A stretch of 8,620 nt of DNA from an uncultured Lachnospiraceae bacterium (lineage in GTDB: Bacteria > Bacillota_A > Clostridia > Lachnospirales > Lachnospiraceae): the NCBI GenBank assembly GCA_947178085.1, contig CAMWWS010000099.1:1-8620 (forward strand), given 5' to 3'. The notes beneath the pieces are model-generated. The model saw only the letters and a program-made list of their open reading frames with translations, made no database searches and had not been told where the DNA came from. A program made the position numbers and the translations under genes. Positions within the stretch are counted from its first letter, which is position 1; every line of letters starts with the position of its first letter. Below are positions 6,738 to 8,620 of the stretch, piece by piece.

Positions 6738-8033
6738 CTACTCCTTTCGAAATCTCACGCTGATTGAATTGGCATGCGCAGTAAGTCCTTCATTTGCTGC
6801 AAACAGCTCTATATCCTTATGCGCACGTTCCAGCGCTTGCCTTGAATAAGAAATAATACTGGTTTTCTTCATAAAATCGTCTACATTGAGTGGGGAGAAA
6901 AATCTTGCCGTTCCGTTAGTGGGCAGAATGTGATTAGGTCCCGCATAATAATCTCCCAGGGGTTCCGAAGAATATTCACCTAAGAAAATCGCTCCGGCAT
7001 TCTCAATCTTTGTCATAACCTCATAGGGGTTTTTCGTCAGAATTTCAAGGTGCTCGGAAGCAATGGCATTTGCTGCCGAAACTGCAGAATCTATAGAATC
7101 TGCAATTAAAATATACCCATAATTATCAAGAGACTTCCTGATAATATCTGCTCTTGATAATTCCTTAAGGAATTCATCTATCTGCGCAGACACAACTTTT
7201 GCCAATTCCTCGCTTGTTGTAACCAAAATAGCGCTTGCCAGTTCATCATGCTCAGCCTGCGACAGCAAGTCTGCCGCTACATATCGTGGATTCGCAGTTT
7301 CATCGGCAATAACAAGAATTTCGCTCGGTCCGGCGATAGAATCAATACTGACATAACCGAAACATGCCTTTTTAGCCAGCGCTACAAAAATGTTTCCGGG
7401 TCCGGTGATTTTATCCACCTTTGGAATGCTTTCCGTTCCGAAAGCCATAGCAGCAATTGCCTGTGCTCCTCCGACTTTATATATTTCATCAACTCCGGCA
7501 ATTTTTGCAGCAACCAAGGTCCCCGCGGGTACTTTCCCGTCTGCTCCCGCCGGCGTTGTCATAATAATCTTCTTTACTCCCGCAACCTTAGCAGGAATTA
7601 CATTCATAAGCACACTGCTTGGATAAGCTGCCTTGCCGCCCGGCACATAAACGCCGGATATAGCAATCGGCATGATTCTCTGACCCAGAATAGAACCATC
7701 CGGTTTCGTATCAATCCAGCTGTTGCGCAGTTGTCTGCGATGAAAAGCATCAATGTTTGCAGCGCAGCGTTTCATTACTTCTATAAAGTCGGAATCTGTT
7801 TTAGCATAGGCCTCTTCAATCTCTTCTTCCGTCACCTTAATATTGTCAGCGTTTATATCCCACTTATCAAATTTCTTCGTATATTCAAAAACAGCCTGAT
7901 CCTTTCGTTCCCGAATATTTGCAATTATATCGGCAACAACGGATTCATACTGTCCATAGTTATTAGGGCTTCTTTTCAAAAGATTATCTAACAGGTTATT
8001 TTGTGTCTCGGCAGTTAATTTTATGATATTCAT
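6738..8033 (-). CDS. hisD: Histidinol dehydrogenase
   Basis: The 431-residue HisD oxidises L-histidinol to L-histidine in two NAD-dependent steps, the last reactions of the pathway. It has the full family length and all key residues: zinc ligands Q259 and H262 in LLSQAEHDE, D361 in LGDYYAGPNH and H420 in LTAHANSIS, and the catalytic pair E327-H328 in SEHLEI. ISGVYVPGGKAAYPSSVLM (126-143), VGGAQAIAAMAFGT (187-200) and KITGPGN (208-214) are characteristic. The start MNIIKL is normal for the family. The Shine-Dalgarno is a strong GGGAGG but 14 bases from the ATG, and a short out-of-frame ATG lies between them. It follows hisG by 24 bases and precedes hisB by 7 bases, in an operon. Confidence 0.98.
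   Translation of the reverse strand: MNIIKLTAETQNNLLDNLLKRSPNNYGQYESVVADIIANIRERKDQAVFEYTKKFDKWDINADNIKVTEEEIEEAYAKTDSDFIEVMKRCAANIDAFHRRQLRNSWIDTKPDGSILGQRIMPIAISGVYVPGGKAAYPSSVLMNVIPAKVAGVKKIIMTTPAGADGKVPAGTLVAAKIAGVDEIYKVGGAQAIAAMAFGTESIPKVDKITGPGNIFVALAKKACFGYVSIDSIAGPSEILVIADETANPRYVAADLLSQAEHDELASAILVTTSEELAKVVSAQIDEFLKELSRADIIRKSLDNYGYILIADSIDSAVSAANAIASEHLEILTKNPYEVMTKIENAGAIFLGEYSSEPLGDYYAGPNHILPTNGTARFFSPLNVDDFMKKTSIISYSRQALERAHKDIELFAANEGLTAHANSISVRFRKE
6741..6747 (-). promoter_or_regulatory. Ribosome binding site of hisB, inside the end of hisD
   Basis: Reads AAAGGAG on the minus strand, encoding the last Lys-Glu codons of HisD and ending directly before its TAG stop, ten bases before the hisB ATG. 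The placement implies that ribosomes finishing hisD sit on the hisB initiation region, so the two genes are likely coupled in translation. Confidence 0.7.
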
Positions 8034-8047
8034 ATGATAATCATATT

Positions 8048-8053
8048 CCTCCC
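8048..8053 (-). promoter_or_regulatory. Ribosome binding site of hisD
   Basis: Reads GGGAGG on the minus strand. It is 14 bases before the hisD ATG, with an 11-base odd palindrome (ATGATTATCAT) filling the gap. The in-frame codons between are GAT, TAT and CAT, so no closer in-frame start exists and the ATG at 8033 stands. Confidence 0.65.
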
Positions 8054-8057
8054 TTGA

Positions 8058-8620
8058 TTAAAGATTATTTTTCATGTCTGTAATCAGCCTCTTGATTCTT
8101 TCAGGCTCCATCTGCATGCTGACCTGATTAACTATCATACGCGCCGACAACGGACAAATTTCTTCAAGTACCTCAAGTCCGTTCTCCTTAAGCGTTGAAC
8201 CGGTCTCTACAATATCAACTATTACATCCGAAAGCTGTACAATCGGTCCAAGCTCTACAGAACCGTTCAGTTTAATTATATCTACGGTCTGATGTTTTTT
8301 GTTATAGAAATAATCCTTGGCTATATTCGGATACTTACTTGCTACACGGATCATTTCATGATGCTTAAGAAGTTCACCTGCGCTCTTTGGTCCACAGATA
8401 CACATGCGGCATTTCCCATAACCTAAATCCAGTACTTCATATACGTGCCTGTTCTCCTCCATAATCGTGTCCCTGCCAACTACGCCTATATCAGCCGCAC
8501 CATATTCTACATAAGTCGGTACGTCAGGTCCTTTTGCAAGGAAAAATTTGAGTTTTTTCTCTTCATTTACAAAAATAATCTTTCTGGAATCCTTATCTTT
8601 CATTTCCTCACAGGTTATGC
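8058..8620 (-). CDS. hisG: ATP phosphoribosyltransferase catalytic subunit, short form (partial, N-terminus beyond window)
   Basis: HisG joins ATP and PRPP to give phosphoribosyl-ATP, the first and feedback-controlled step of histidine synthesis. The frame remains open to the right edge. Residues Ile-Thr-Cys-Glu-Glu stand before the first in-window Met (codon 8603-8601), and that Met is internal, because family members have about 25-30 residues before this point. Visible motifs are DVPTYVEYGAADIGVVGRDT and the PRPP-binding loop DVIVDIVETGSTLKENGLE. The protein ends at MKNNL, about 30 residues after that region, so it lacks the C-terminal histidine-binding domain of the long form. Short-form HisG requires the HisRS-like partner HisZ for activity and feedback control; hisZ is not in the window and may lie just upstream. 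hisD starts 24 bases downstream. Confidence 0.96.
   Translation of the reverse strand, partial: ITCEEMKDKDSRKIIFVNEEKKLKFFLAKGPDVPTYVEYGAADIGVVGRDTIMEENRHVYEVLDLGYGKCRMCICGPKSAGELLKHHEMIRVASKYPNIAKDYFYNKKHQTVDIIKLNGSVELGPIVQLSDVIVDIVETGSTLKENGLEVLEEICPLSARMIVNQVSMQMEPERIKRLITDMKNNL

Noticed and set aside
7248..7991. A 247-codon open frame on the plus strand opposite hisD.
   Set aside because: It lies entirely within hisD, which has every catalytic residue. The plus-strand product has Ser/Asn/Cys-rich composition and no domain. The other plus-strand frames in the window are rejected for the same reason.
8030..8044. Four-codon ORF (Met-Ile-Ile-Ile-stop) with its TGA overlapping the hisD ATG, a possible leader peptide.
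   Set aside because: It has no His codons, and the Shine-Dalgarno is only three bases from its ATG. It probably reflects the AT-rich spacer and short palindrome, not attenuation.

Overview
The window looks like a low-GC Gram-positive chromosome segment, most likely from a Lachnospiraceae-type member of the Clostridia. The reasons are the AT-rich coding sequence, the AGGAGG-type ribosome binding sites, the short (HisZ-dependent) form of HisG, and a radical SAM / DUF2344 / RNase G gene string that, from memory, is common in Clostridia. This placement is inferred from protein style and gene order, not from a database match. Every gene lies on the minus strand, so transcription runs from high to low coordinates. 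There is no RNA gene, mobile element, CRISPR array or long repeat. The longest gene-free gap is about 70 bases.

Region 1 (8620 down to 4825) is a histidine biosynthesis block: the 3' part of hisG, then hisD, hisB and a three-part gene encoding a HisF-like barrel fused to HisI and HisE. These supply ATP phosphoribosyltransferase, histidinol dehydrogenase, imidazoleglycerol-phosphate dehydratase, and the PR-ATP pyrophosphatase / PR-AMP cyclohydrolase. Intergenic gaps are 7 to 34 bases with good Shine-Dalgarno sites, as expected for one operon. hisH, hisA, a normal hisF and hisC are not in this stretch. The N-terminal barrel of the HisIE protein resembles HisF but has lost both catalytic aspartates, so it is probably a pseudoenzyme domain. 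This is the most interesting observation in the window.

Region 2 (4754 to 4266) holds a small, unrecognised protein with a basic, Met/Arg-rich N-terminal half, one predicted membrane helix and an acidic tail. The 70-base gap in front of it has no convincing terminator, only a weak promoter-like element.

Region 3 (4242 down to 1) is a tightly packed set: a B12-binding-type radical SAM protein with an extra C-terminal cysteine cluster, its DUF2344 partner, an RNase E/G family endoribonuclease, and the N-terminal part of a Nudix hydrolase of the ADP-ribose pyrophosphatase type that runs off the left edge. The radical SAM/DUF2344 pair has no known function that I can name. Its coupling to an RNase suggests, but does not show, a role in RNA processing or modification.
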